NCBI GenBank assembly: GCA_016199185.1
Contig: JACQHE010000044.1
Coordinates: 1-14,650 of the forward strand
Reading direction: 5' to 3'
Origin: Candidatus Gottesmanbacteria bacterium
GTDB lineage: Bacteria > Patescibacteriota > Microgenomatia > UBA10105 > UBA927
Length of the DNA: 14,650 nt
This document shows positions 1 through 6,281 of this stretch, in pieces (position 1 is the first letter of the stretch; every line of letters starts with the position of its first letter). The translations under genes were made by a program, and so were the position numbers. Below the pieces are notes generated by a model, which saw only the letters and a program-made list of their open reading frames with translations, did no database searches and was not told where the DNA came from.

Positions 1-74
1 AAAAAATCGGCAACCAGGCTTTTACCGGCTCCCGGCATGCCAACGATCGCGATGAGTTCGTGCACGGTGTTCAT
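1..74 (-). CDS. P-loop NTPase/kinase-like protein, N-terminal fragment (runs off left edge)
   Basis: Only about 24 codons are visible. They read MNTVHELIAIVGMPGAGKS followed by LVADF, a short β-strand leading into a Walker A loop (GMPGAGKS, residues 12-19). The ATG overlaps the adk TGA stop as ATGA, so translation is probably coupled to adk. The very early P-loop fits small kinases (dephospho-CoA kinase, nucleotide kinase-like) or the AAA-like ATPases often annotated in CPR genomes. In many bacteria the gene after adk is map (methionine aminopeptidase), and this is clearly not map. The specific function cannot be assigned from this fragment. Confidence 0.75.
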   Translation of the reverse strand, partial: MNTVHELIAIVGMPGAGKSLVADF

Positions 75-646
75 GTAACGTGGGACATGATGTCGCGATT
101 CACGGCTTCGATGGATTGGTCGGCGTTGATTTCGATGAGGACGCCTTTCCCCCGATAGTACTCCAAGACCGCCTGCTCGCCCTGCTTATAGATCTCCAAC
201 CGCTGCTTAATGCGCTCCGGCGAATCATGGAGCTCGTCGCTCCCCTGGTGAAGTGGCCGGCCGCGGGCAATGAGTCTCCGGTATGATTCTGCTTCACTCA
301 AGTTGAGATAAAAAACTTTATCAACATTGTAACCATACTTTTCGAGTTTGTCGTCCAGAAACTTCGCTTGTTCCACGTTTCTGGGGAACCCATCCATCAT
401 CCAATTGTCTTTCGCGTCATCTTCCTTAAGCCGCCATTTCCACAGCACGAACATTTCGCTGTCTGCCACATACTTTCCCTCTGAAAGCGCCTGGCGGCAG
501 ACTTCGCCGATGATTCCTTTATCATTGGTCGCCGCGTCACGCACCAGATCGCCTGACGTGAGAATCGGAAGCTTGAGCTTCTCTGACAACAACTTGGCCT
601 GTGTACCTTTGCCGGAACCTTCGGGACCGTAGAAAACGATATGCAT
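71..646 (-). CDS. adk: Adenylate kinase (short-LID type)
   Basis: A 191-aa nucleoside monophosphate kinase that interconverts ATP + AMP and 2 ADP in the cytoplasm. Visible motifs are the Walker A loop GPEGSGKGTQ (residues 7-16), the AMP-binding TSGDLVR (30-36), the family signature DGFPRN (85-90), the RLIARGR segment entering the LID (124-130), and arginines in SPERIKQRLE (142-151). The LID is short and has no Cys4 zinc site, so this is the short form (usual long form about 215 aa). It sits after secY, as in many spc operons, but a 79-nt fold-back repeat separates the two. The ATG at 646 has no clear Shine-Dalgarno. Another nucleotide kinase is possible, but the motifs and context favour Adk. 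Confidence 0.95.
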   Translation of the reverse strand: MHIVFYGPEGSGKGTQAKLLSEKLKLPILTSGDLVRDAATNDKGIIGEVCRQALSEGKYVADSEMFVLWKWRLKEDDAKDNWMMDGFPRNVEQAKFLDDKLEKYGYNVDKVFYLNLSEAESYRRLIARGRPLHQGSDELHDSPERIKQRLEIYKQGEQAVLEYYRGKGVLIEINADQSIEAVNRDIMSHVT

Positions 647-655
647 AAATTGGTT

Positions 656-730
656 AATGGGTTACTGGGTGAACGGGTGAATGGGTTCGTGCGTTTAACC
701 CGTTCACTCATCACTCATTCACCCGTCACT
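656..730 (-). repeat. Intergenic fold-back element, family A copy 1 (secY–adk spacer)
   Basis: This spacer is built from degenerate 7-9 nt units. The plus strand reads GTTACTGGGTGAACGGGTGA at its left and CACTCATCACTCATTCACCC at its right, and the arms are roughly complementary, so the transcript can form a long imperfect hairpin. The same arms in the same orientation recur near 6692-6765 and 7405-7480. The element starts at the secY TGA and ends about 10 nt before the adk ATG. Confidence 0.8.
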
Positions 731-2015
731 CCTTAAGGAATCCTTCGTAATTTCTCATCACCAGTTGGGCCTCAAGGGCTTTGACGGTTTCCAACACCAC
801 CGAAACGACGATAAGGACACTCGTGCCGCCCACAAGAAGCGTGGTCACACCGGTCGTTTGGCGGGCAAGTGTGGGAACCACGGCGATAAGCCCCAGAAAC
901 AATGCGCCCGCAAGCGTAATACGGGTAAGGATGTAATTGAGATACTGGGCAGTGGGGCCCCCGGGCCGGATGCCGGGGATGAAGCCGCCGTACTTTTGGA
1001 TTTCGCCGGCGATCTTTGTGGGATTAAACGTAATGGCGGTATAAAAGTAGGTAAACCCGATCACAAGAAGAAAGTAGATGACGTTATAGGAAATACCATT
1101 GGGGTTAAATACCGCAGTCAGAAAGCGGCCAATGTTAACCAGAATCGGCTCGCGCACTTGCTGGAGGAAGCCCCCAACAAGCGAGGGAAGAAGGACGAGT
1201 GAGACGGCGAATATAATCGGGATGACGCCTGCCTGATTGACCCGAAGGGGAAGGTAGGATGTTTGGCCGCCGTAGACTTTGTTCCCGCGGATCCGGCGCG
1301 CGTAATGGACCGTGATCCGGCGCACCGCCTCGTTGACCGTGACGGTTGCGGCGATGACGGCTATGGCAAGCCCCACAAAAACCATCATATTGCTTGCCAC
1401 TTCTGCCGTGACGGTCGAGATCGTCTGGCCGATAACGACCGGAAACCGGCCCACGATGCCGGCAAAAATAAGAAGCGAGATGCCATTGCCCACCCCGTAG
1501 GAGGTAATGAGTTCTCCGAGCCACATGACAAACACGGTCCCGGCAGTCATCGTGAGTATAAGCGAGATAAGGGTAAATGGATCCCCGACCCCTACAATTC
1601 CTTGGTTTTTGAGAAGCGCGTACATGCCGATGGACTGGAGGGCCGCAAGCGGCACGGTGATAAGGCGTGTGTATTGATTGATTTTTTCGCGTCCGTACTC
1701 CCCTTCTTTAGAAAGCTCCTCAAGCTTGGGGAAAACGATCGTGAGAAGTTGGAGGATGATGGAAGCGTTGATATACGGGTTGAGGCCCAGGGCCATCACC
1801 GAAAAATTGACCAGCGTCCCCCCCGAAAAAATGTCCAAGAGCCCCAGGAATTGGTTTTGGGCAAAAAGGGAGGCGAGCTTGGCGGTATCCACGCCGGGGA
1901 TGGGGATGTGGGCAAACAGGCGGAATATGACGAATATGCCCCCTGTGATCAAAATTTTCCGGCGAAGTTCCGGCACCTTCCAGCTGTTGAGAATGGGAGA
2001 GATGAGATTGTTCAT
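726..2015 (-). CDS. secY: Preprotein translocase subunit SecY
   Basis: The 429-aa channel subunit of the Sec translocon in the cytoplasmic membrane. It passes unfolded preproteins outward and inserts membrane proteins. Ten hydrophobic segments can be placed, at about residues 20-38, 72-95, 116-136, 147-170, 179-197, 209-226, 260-282, 308-328, 362-381 and 391-410. Family signatures seen are GLNPYINASIILQ (77-89), WLGELIT with GVGNGIS (165-180), and the cytoplasmic loop FIPGIRPG (345-352). Length is normal for bacteria. Its ATG overlaps the rplO TGA as ATGA, so it is translationally coupled to L15. The stop codon abuts a repeat element in the secY–adk spacer. Confidence 0.98.
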   Translation of the reverse strand: MNNLISPILNSWKVPELRRKILITGGIFVIFRLFAHIPIPGVDTAKLASLFAQNQFLGLLDIFSGGTLVNFSVMALGLNPYINASIILQLLTIVFPKLEELSKEGEYGREKINQYTRLITVPLAALQSIGMYALLKNQGIVGVGDPFTLISLILTMTAGTVFVMWLGELITSYGVGNGISLLIFAGIVGRFPVVIGQTISTVTAEVASNMMVFVGLAIAVIAATVTVNEAVRRITVHYARRIRGNKVYGGQTSYLPLRVNQAGVIPIIFAVSLVLLPSLVGGFLQQVREPILVNIGRFLTAVFNPNGISYNVIYFLLVIGFTYFYTAITFNPTKIAGEIQKYGGFIPGIRPGGPTAQYLNYILTRITLAGALFLGLIAVVPTLARQTTGVTTLLVGGTSVLIVVSVVLETVKALEAQLVMRNYEGFLKE

Positions 2016-2440
2016 GCGACCGTTCCACCCGCTTTAATGATAGCTTCCTTGACAGAAGCAGAACACGGCACCTTGACCTTCAATCCCACAGTGAGCTTGC
2101 CTCCGCCTAAAAGTTTTACGCGCGAAACATCTTCTCCTATCATACGATACTTTTTGAGTGTTTCCAATGTCACAACGGTACCGTCGGGAAAGCCATTGAG
2201 CTTGCCCGCCGCTATGGGAAACGCCCTTGGTTTCATAGAGCGGTTACGGCCTTTCCCGCGTAGATACGGAAGGCGCTTGAAAAGCGGCGACTGACCGCCC
2301 TCAAAGCCCGGCGGCATACTCCCGCGGGCTTTCTGGCCTTTGGTACCCCGGCCGGAGGTTTTGACTTTGCCGGAGCCATGGCCGCGACCAAGACGCTTCT
2401 TTCGTTTTGTTGTAATTGAAGGTAAATCAGATATTCTCAT
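2012..2440 (-). CDS. rplO: 50S ribosomal protein L15 (uL15)
   Basis: A 142-aa large-subunit protein. The basic Gly-rich N-terminal part (KRLGRGHGSGKVKTSGRGTK) threads into 23S rRNA, followed by FEGGQSPLFKRLPYLRGKG and a globular C-terminal domain ending in IIKAGGTVA, all typical of L15. The ATG at 2440 gives the usual start MRISDLPSIT; a TTG three codons upstream (2449) is less likely. Only a weak GAAG precedes the ATG. Upstream, where rpmD (L30) normally lies, there is only an AT-rich fold-back spacer. The stop overlaps the secY start. Confidence 0.97.
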   Translation of the reverse strand: MRISDLPSITTKRKKRLGRGHGSGKVKTSGRGTKGQKARGSMPPGFEGGQSPLFKRLPYLRGKGRNRSMKPRAFPIAAGKLNGFPDGTVVTLETLKKYRMIGEDVSRVKLLGGGKLTVGLKVKVPCSASVKEAIIKAGGTVA

Positions 2441-2465
2441 ATGCTTCAACTATACGAGCTTCTCC

Positions 2466-2601
2466 ACAAATCCAAAATCCTAATTTCTAAATCCTAAACA
2501 ATATCAAAATCCAAATATCCAATGTTTTAAAAAATAGTTTGGTATTTTGAATATTAGTCATTTGGATTTGTTTAGAATTTAGGATTTAGTGCTTAGGATT
2601 T
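2466..2601. repeat. AT-rich fold-back element in the rpsE–rplO spacer (L30 position)
   Basis: The left arm has AAATCC/CCTAAA-type units (AAAATCCTAATTTCTAAATC). The right arm is its imperfect inverse (GAATTTAGGATTTAGTGCTT), around an AT-rich centre near 2525-2545. The whole spacer can fold into one long imperfect hairpin. The last rpsE codons and its TAA stop (AAA TCC TAA) are written in this repeat. No reading frame long enough for L30 exists here. Confidence 0.8.
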
Positions 2602-3051
2602 CAACTGCTTTAGTGCCTCCATCGTGGCATACACGTTGGATGCCTGATTCTTACTTCCCAATATCTTGGCGCTGATGTCGCGCACACCGGCAGCTTCAAC
2701 TACTGCCCGCACCGCGCCCCCTGCGATAACCCCGGTGCCGGGAGGAGCAGGCATGAGAAGGATTTTTGCTGCTCCAAGCTTAACATATATTTGGTGCACA
2801 ATGGTTCGGCCGCGCATGGGAACGCTGATCTGGTGTTTTTTGGCATAGTTTACCGCTTTTTTGACGGCCGAGGATACGTCGGGGGCCTGCCCCAGCCCCA
2901 CGCCGACGCGGCCTTTCTTGTCTCCCACGACGACCAGGACGGAAAAGCCGATTTTATTGCCGCCTTTGGTCTTTTTGGACACACGGTTGACCTGCACGAC
3001 TTTCTCGGCAAACTCGCTGTTTCGCTGATCTGTCCTTTGTTGGTATCTCAT
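2593..3051 (-). CDS. rpsE: 30S ribosomal protein S5 (uS5)
   Basis: A 152-aa small-subunit protein involved in decoding fidelity and the mRNA entry region. The N-terminal double-stranded-RNA-binding fold is seen in GGNKIGFSVLVVVGDKKGRV with VGLGQAPDV (about 31-59). The C-terminal domain shows PAPPGTGVIAGGAVRAVVEA and ISAKILGSKNQ. Length is near the usual 160-170. The ATG at 3051 gives MRYQQRTDQRN; upstream is TTTCTATAT with no Shine-Dalgarno, and a GCATTAAC-repeat spacer precedes it. The last codons and stop merge into the downstream AT-rich fold-back. Confidence 0.98.
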   Translation of the reverse strand: MRYQQRTDQRNSEFAEKVVQVNRVSKKTKGGNKIGFSVLVVVGDKKGRVGVGLGQAPDVSSAVKKAVNYAKKHQISVPMRGRTIVHQIYVKLGAAKILLMPAPPGTGVIAGGAVRAVVEAAGVRDISAKILGSKNQASNVYATMEALKQLKS

Positions 3052-3060
3052 ATATAGAAA

Positions 3061-3120
3061 ATGTTAATGCGTTAATGCGTTATGGGTTAATGCGTAAAAC
3101 TAATTATCGCATCAACGCTA
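3061..3120. repeat. Short-period (8-mer) repeat in the rplR–rpsE spacer
   Basis: On the plus strand the unit GTTAATGC occurs three times with one degenerate copy (GTTATGG) between. An inverse-like GCATCAAC lies near 3109, so the spacer can fold back. It fills the gap between the rplR stop (TAG at 3118-3120) and the region just ahead of the rpsE start. Confidence 0.75.
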
Positions 3121-3447
3121 AAAATGCAGTCCTCCTTCCCTTGCGGCGTCGGCAAGAGCTTTGATAACCCCATGATAGCGGTTGCCGCCGCGGTCAAACA
3201 CGACGGACGTGATCTTGCGTTTGGCGGCTAGTGCCGCGATGTCTTTACCCAGAGTCATCGCTGCGGCTCTATTTTTCCCTTTTACCCGCTTTGATGCGAT
3301 GGTCACTCCCTGCTCATCATCTATAAGCTGCACAAACAGTGCGCTTCCGGAACGGTAGACGGCAAGACGAGGTCGAGCCGCCGTACCACGTACAACCGCC
3401 CGGATGCGGCGCTGGCGAATAAGCCGTTGGGATCGTCGAGTTTTCAT
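3118..3447 (-). CDS. rplR: 50S ribosomal protein L18 (uL18)
   Basis: A 109-aa 5S rRNA-binding protein of the central protuberance, partner of L5. The basic N-terminus RRSQRLIRQRRIRAVVRGTA is followed by ARPRLAVYRSGSALFVQLID and the C-terminal VVFDRGGNRYHGVIKALADAAREGG, all standard L18 signatures. Length is slightly below the usual 117-120. The ATG overlaps the rplF TGA (ATGA). A strong purine-rich Shine-Dalgarno (GGAGGAGG at about 3451-3458) lies within the Gly-rich 3' end of rplF, so the C-terminal GGAPGGGK of L6 partly doubles as the ribosome-binding site of rplR. Confidence 0.97.
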   Translation of the reverse strand: MKTRRSQRLIRQRRIRAVVRGTAARPRLAVYRSGSALFVQLIDDEQGVTIASKRVKGKNRAAAMTLGKDIAALAAKRKITSVVFDRGGNRYHGVIKALADAAREGGLHF

Positions 3448-4007
3448 TTTCCTCCTCCTGGCGCCCCTCCGACGGCTTTGGCAGATTTGCCGGCCTTTCG
3501 TCGGATGCGCTCACCTTGGTACTTGATGCCTTTCCCTTTGTACGGCTCCGGCGGCTTCACCGCGCGAATCTTCGCTGCGGTTTCTCCCACGAGCCACTTG
3601 TCTATCCCTGCAACCAATACGTTGCCCTCAACCACAGAAAGCGTGATGCCCGGGGGCGGCTCGATCATCACCGGATGGGAAAATCCCACCGTCAGCACCA
3701 GCGACTGCCCGCTGGTTGCCGCGCGGTACCCAACGCCGGAAAGCTCCAGTTTTTTCGTCCAGAGCTTGGTGACGCCGGTGACGGCATTATCCAGTACCGA
3801 GCGAACGTAGCCGTGGATGGCCCGAGTGGCGCGATCTTCCCGTTGCCTCGTGACCATAACGCGTGCGCCCTCCGGCGACACGGCAATCCCTTCGGGAATG
3901 GGAACCGTAAGCTCTCCCTTTGGACCTTTGACCAAAACAGATGAAGCGCTCAAGGCAACTGACGCGCCTTCTGGTATTTGTATTGGCATCTTTCCAATTC
4001 GAGACAT
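3444..4007 (-). CDS. rplF: 50S ribosomal protein L6 (uL6)
   Basis: A 187-aa protein at the base of the large-subunit factor-binding site. It starts MSRIGKMPIQIPEG and carries the two L6 repeats. VLVKGPKGELTV (about 28-39) lies in the first, and the hallmark PEPYKGKGIKYQGERIRRKAGK lies near the end. Length is close to the usual 177-180, with a short Ala/Gly/Lys tail that carries the rplR ribosome-binding site. It starts 6 nt after the rpsH stop. Confidence 0.98.
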   Translation of the reverse strand: MSRIGKMPIQIPEGASVALSASSVLVKGPKGELTVPIPEGIAVSPEGARVMVTRQREDRATRAIHGYVRSVLDNAVTGVTKLWTKKLELSGVGYRAATSGQSLVLTVGFSHPVMIEPPPGITLSVVEGNVLVAGIDKWLVGETAAKIRAVKPPEPYKGKGIKYQGERIRRKAGKSAKAVGGAPGGGK

Positions 4008-4013
4008 AGCTTC

Positions 4014-4406
4014 TCACCAAACTTCACACAATAATTCGCCACCTATGTGCTTTTTCTTGGCTTCCTTGCCGGTCATGATGCCTTGGGGTGTCGAAAGAAC
4101 CGCCGTCCCCATGCCGCCGACGACCGTAGGGATGCCCTCGCTTCCCACATAGATCCGCAGACCCGGTTTGCTTTTCCGCTTGACGTCGGTCATGGCCGGA
4201 CTCTTCCCCTGATAGCGAAGCGTGAGTTCGAGCGTCTTTTTGTATGTCTCTCCCGCCACCTCCACGGAGGCTAGGTAGCCTTCCCGTGCAAGGATTCGGG
4301 CAAGCGTCTCCTTCATCTTTGAATGCGGCAGCATCACAACAGATGTGCCTGCCATGTAGGCATTTTTGATTTGGGCAAGTAAGTCTCCAACGGAATCGTT
4401 TACCAT
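4014..4406 (-). CDS. rpsH: 30S ribosomal protein S8 (uS8)
   Basis: A 130-aa 16S rRNA central-domain binder. It starts MVNDSVGDLLAQIKNAYMAG, has the family's MLPHSKMKETLARIL, and ends with the S8 signature STPQGIMTGKEAKKKHIGGE then LLCEVW. The ATG at 4406 is chosen because it gives the canonical N-terminus; longer upstream readings run into rpsN. It overlaps the 3' end of rpsN by 7 nt, implying coupled translation. In E. coli S8 is the repressor of the spc operon; no matching operator site was identified here. Confidence 0.98.
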   Translation of the reverse strand: MVNDSVGDLLAQIKNAYMAGTSVVMLPHSKMKETLARILAREGYLASVEVAGETYKKTLELTLRYQGKSPAMTDVKRKSKPGLRIYVGSEGIPTVVGGMGTAVLSTPQGIMTGKEAKKKHIGGELLCEVW

Positions 4407-4585
4407 GATGCTTTCACTACCCCGGGAAGCTCTCCCTTGTGGGCGAGAGACCGGAAGCAGAGCCTGCAAATACCAAATTGCCGCATGTACGCGCGGTTCC
4501 TGCCGCACAGGCTGCAACGATTTTTAGCCCGTACCGCGTACCTTTGCTTATGATGAAACTTCACAACATCGGACGTTTTCGCCAT
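4400..4585 (-). CDS. rpsN: 30S ribosomal protein S14, zinc-binding type Z (uS14)
   Basis: A 61-aa small-subunit head protein of the short zinc-binding class. Four cysteines form the CxxC–CxxC site: C24 and C27 in RCSLCGR, C40 and C43 in ICRLCFR. The C-terminus HKGELPGVVKASW is typical. The zinc-free 100-aa form is excluded by length and cysteines. It begins 2 nt after the rplE stop and overlaps rpsH by 7 nt. Confidence 0.98.
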   Translation of the reverse strand: MAKTSDVVKFHHKQRYAVRAKNRCSLCGRNRAYMRQFGICRLCFRSLAHKGELPGVVKASW

Positions 4586-4587
4586 AG

Positions 4588-5082
4588 TTACCCTTTCTCA
4601 AACGGTACTCCCAGTGTTTCTAGCAATCTGCGTGCTTCCTGGTCATTGGATGCACTCGTGACAAACGTAATTTCAAACCCGCGCGTCTTGTCTACAAGCG
4701 TATACTCGAGCTCCGCAAATATCGTCTGTTCGGTAACACCGAGCGTATAGTTGCCCCGACCGTCAAAGCCGGAAGCGGGCACGCCGCGAAAGTCTCGCAC
4801 GCGCGGCAGGGCAATTGCAACCAGCCGGGTCAAAAAGTCCCGCATGCGACGGCCGCGAAGGGTCACCTTGAGCCCAACCGGGTCTCCGGCGCGCAGCTTA
4901 AACGAAGAGATTGCTTTGCGCGCTCTGGTCACTGCCGGCTTCTGGCCCGTGATGACGGCAAGCTGGACCGATACTTTTTCGACAACTTTCTTATCCGCAA
5001 CCGCCTCCCGGCCAATGCCGCAGTTGACGACGATTTTGACCAGACGTGGGGTGGCCATGGGATTATGAGTCTTATGAGTCAT
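4588..5082 (-). CDS. rplE: 50S ribosomal protein L5 (uL5), short N-terminus
   Basis: A 164-aa central-protuberance protein that binds 5S rRNA with L18. The core is clear: PRLVKIVVNCGIGREAVADK, TGQKPAVTRARKAISSFKLR, GDPVGLKVTLRGRRM, and the C-terminal ETLGVPF. Usual bacterial L5 is about 179 aa with an N-terminal helix ahead of the first β-strand. Here the strand begins about ten residues in, so that helix is largely absent. The ATG at 5082 has an in-frame TAG two codons upstream and lies in a 9-bp tandem repeat, which encodes MTHKTHNP. A second ATG at 5058 (MATPRLVKI) would give 156 aa and may be the true start. Neither has a Shine-Dalgarno. Confidence 0.95.
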   Translation of the reverse strand: MTHKTHNPMATPRLVKIVVNCGIGREAVADKKVVEKVSVQLAVITGQKPAVTRARKAISSFKLRAGDPVGLKVTLRGRRMRDFLTRLVAIALPRVRDFRGVPASGFDGRGNYTLGVTEQTIFAELEYTLVDKTRGFEITFVTSASNDQEARRLLETLGVPFEKG

Positions 5083-5107
5083 ATGGGTCTAATGAGTCTA
5101 ATGGATC
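5063..5107. repeat. 9-bp tandem repeat (ATGAGT core) at the start of rplE
   Basis: Five consecutive degenerate 9-mers on the plus strand: TTATGAGTC, TTATGAGTC, ATATGGGTC, TAATGAGTC, TAATGGATC. The array spans the rplX–rplE spacer and the first codons of rplE, and the proposed rplE ATG lies inside it. The same ATGAGT core at 9-bp spacing recurs at 6032-6076, at the start of rpsQ. Confidence 0.85.
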
Positions 5108-5122
5108 CAATAAAAAAACGTT

Positions 5123-5428
5123 TCATATCTTCTGTTCGCATTTGCGGCAGATACGCTCTTTTTCCCCTTTCACAACCATGTAGCCCACGCGCGTCGATTG
5201 ATTGCATTTTGGACAGACAAGGGCGAGCTTGCTTACGTCAATTGGCTTGGTGATGTCAATAATCCCGCCGGCACGTTTTTCGTCGCGCTTCTTCATGTGC
5301 CGCTTAAACATGTTGATGCCGGCCACCATCGCCGTGCCGTCTTTGGGAAAGAGTTTTTCTATTTTCCCTTTGCGGCCGCGGTCCTTCCCGATCGTCACTA
5401 TAACGGTGTCGCCTTTTTTGAGTTTCAT
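5123..5428 (-). CDS. rplX: 50S ribosomal protein L24 (uL24) with zinc-knuckle cysteines
   Basis: A 101-aa early assembly protein of the large subunit. The KOW motif is at the N-terminus (MKLKKGDTVIVTIGKDRGRKG) and NMFKRHMKKR follows. The C-terminal half carries two CxxC pairs, C72/C75 (CPKC) and C94/C97 (CRKC), a probable zinc knuckle as found in some bacterial L24 proteins. The ATG at 5428 is 1 nt after the rplN TAA. The spacer after its stop leads into the 9-bp repeat before rplE. Confidence 0.97.
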   Translation of the reverse strand: MKLKKGDTVIVTIGKDRGRKGKIEKLFPKDGTAMVAGINMFKRHMKKRDEKRAGGIIDITKPIDVSKLALVCPKCNQSTRVGYMVVKGEKERICRKCEQKI

Positions 5429-5429
5429 A

Positions 5430-5804
5430 TTAATAAACTTCTGCTGCCATACTGACGATTTTGTTATACCCTTTTTCCTTTAGTTCACGGGCGATCGGCC
5501 CAAAAATGCGCGTGCCGCGCGGGTTTTTGTCCTCCTTATTATCAATAATTATCCCGGCATTATCATCAAACCGTATATACGATCCGTCGGGCCGACCAAA
5601 CTCCTTATGCACCCGGGCGACGACGACTTTGACCAGTTCATCCTCTTTGACAATCCCCACCGGATCGGCTTTCTTGACGACGCACTGCACGATGTCTCCG
5701 AGACTGGCAAACCGCCGCCTTGAAGAGCCGTAGATATGGATAACCACCATGACCCGGGCGCCGGAATTGTCTGCAACAGTAAGAGACGTTCTCCTTTGTA
5801 TCAT
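5430..5804 (-). CDS. rplN: 50S ribosomal protein L14 (uL14)
   Basis: A 124-aa subunit-interface protein of near-universal length (about 122). It starts MIQRRTSLTVADNSGARVMV and continues with GDIVQCVVKKADP, VVVARVHKEFGRPDGSYIRF and NPRGTRIFGPIARELK, all diagnostic. The start overlaps the rpsQ TGA as ATGA, and a GGAG lies 6 nt upstream in rpsQ. Confidence 0.99.
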   Translation of the reverse strand: MIQRRTSLTVADNSGARVMVVIHIYGSSRRRFASLGDIVQCVVKKADPVGIVKEDELVKVVVARVHKEFGRPDGSYIRFDDNAGIIIDNKEDKNPRGTRIFGPIARELKEKGYNKIVSMAAEVY

Positions 5805-6061
5805 AGTTTCTCCACGACCTTAAAATGTTTCGTTTTGCTCATCGGTTTGATTTCGGCGATCCGAACGGAGTCACCTACATTCAGATCTGGTAGTTCGTTG
5901 TGCGCGGCAAACCGCCTGGATCGCCGGACCATCTTTTTATACATCGGGTGGGCCCGGGTGCGCACGACCTCCACGACAATGGTTTTGGTCATCTTGGTTG
6001 AAACGACGCGCCCGACCAGCGAACGGGCTTTGGTATGGGTTTCATGAGTCAACTGAGTCAT
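5801..6061 (-). CDS. rpsQ: 30S ribosomal protein S17 (uS17)
   Basis: An 86-aa 16S rRNA 5'-domain binder with an OB fold. The core ARSLVGRVVSTKMTKTIVVE, the MYKKMVRRSRRFAAHNE segment and VGDSVRIAEIKPMSKTKHF match S17. The ATG at 6061 gives a normal family length; upstream codons in the same frame belong to the rpmC 3' end. The first residues, MTQLTHETHT, are encoded by a 9-bp tandem repeat, so this N-terminus is repeat-derived and differs from typical S17. No Shine-Dalgarno is visible. The stop overlaps the rplN start. Confidence 0.96.
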   Translation of the reverse strand: MTQLTHETHTKARSLVGRVVSTKMTKTIVVEVVRTRAHPMYKKMVRRSRRFAAHNELPDLNVGDSVRIAEIKPMSKTKHFKVVEKL

Positions 6062-6076
6062 ATGAGTTATATGAGT
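6032..6076. repeat. 9-bp tandem repeat (ATGAGT core) at the rpmC/rpsQ junction
   Basis: Five degenerate 9-mers on the plus strand: GGTATGGGT, TTCATGAGT, CAACTGAGT, CATATGAGT, TATATGAGT. The array covers the rpmC stop, the short gap and the first ten or so codons of rpsQ, supplying the proposed rpsQ ATG and its Thr-His-rich N-terminus. It shares core and period with the array at 5063-5107. Confidence 0.85.
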
Positions 6077-6267
6077 GCTCGCTCGCGCAAGACGGTCTTG
6101 GCCACGGCGATATGTTGCCGTCTTGCCCAAAAGAGCCTCGTATTCTTCACCTGTTTGGTCGTCCGATCCAGCATGCCCTTGGTAACCTCTGCTTCAAGAT
6201 CCGAAATGTGCTTGATAAGTTCAGCCTCAGACATGCTGTGTAATGATTGTTTTTCTTTCGGCTTCAT
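6067..6267 (-). CDS. rpmC: 50S ribosomal protein L29 (uL29)
   Basis: A 66-aa helical hairpin protein near the exit tunnel. MKPKEKQSLHSMSEAELIKH and the following ISDLEAEV correspond to the first L29 helix, and RRQHIAVAKTVLRER to the second. The ATG at 6267 matches the usual L29 start (MKxKE). A GTG at 6285 overlapping the rplP stop as GTGA would add six residues and couple translation to L16, so both starts are possible. Sequence similarity is modest, as usual for L29; position between rplP and rpsQ makes the call firm. The stop lies in the 9-bp repeat array. Confidence 0.92.
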   Translation of the reverse strand: MKPKEKQSLHSMSEAELIKHISDLEAEVTKGMLDRTTKQVKNTRLFWARRQHIAVAKTVLRERALI

Positions 6268-6281
6268 ATGGCAATACGTAC

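Noticed and set aside
1263..2294. Long plus-strand open frame (about 343 codons) opposite secY and rplO
   Set aside because: It lies entirely antisense to two certain genes, has no ribosome-binding site and low-complexity composition; it is a shadow of GC-rich codons.
2441..2592. A hidden or broken L30 gene between rpsE and rplO
   Set aside because: The gap is AT-rich fold-back sequence with stops in all frames and no L30-like motif; L30 loss is expected in CPR.
4407..4517. Longer N-terminus for S8
   Set aside because: Those codons overlap most of the S14 3' half in another frame, and MVNDSVGDLLAQIKN is the standard S8 start.
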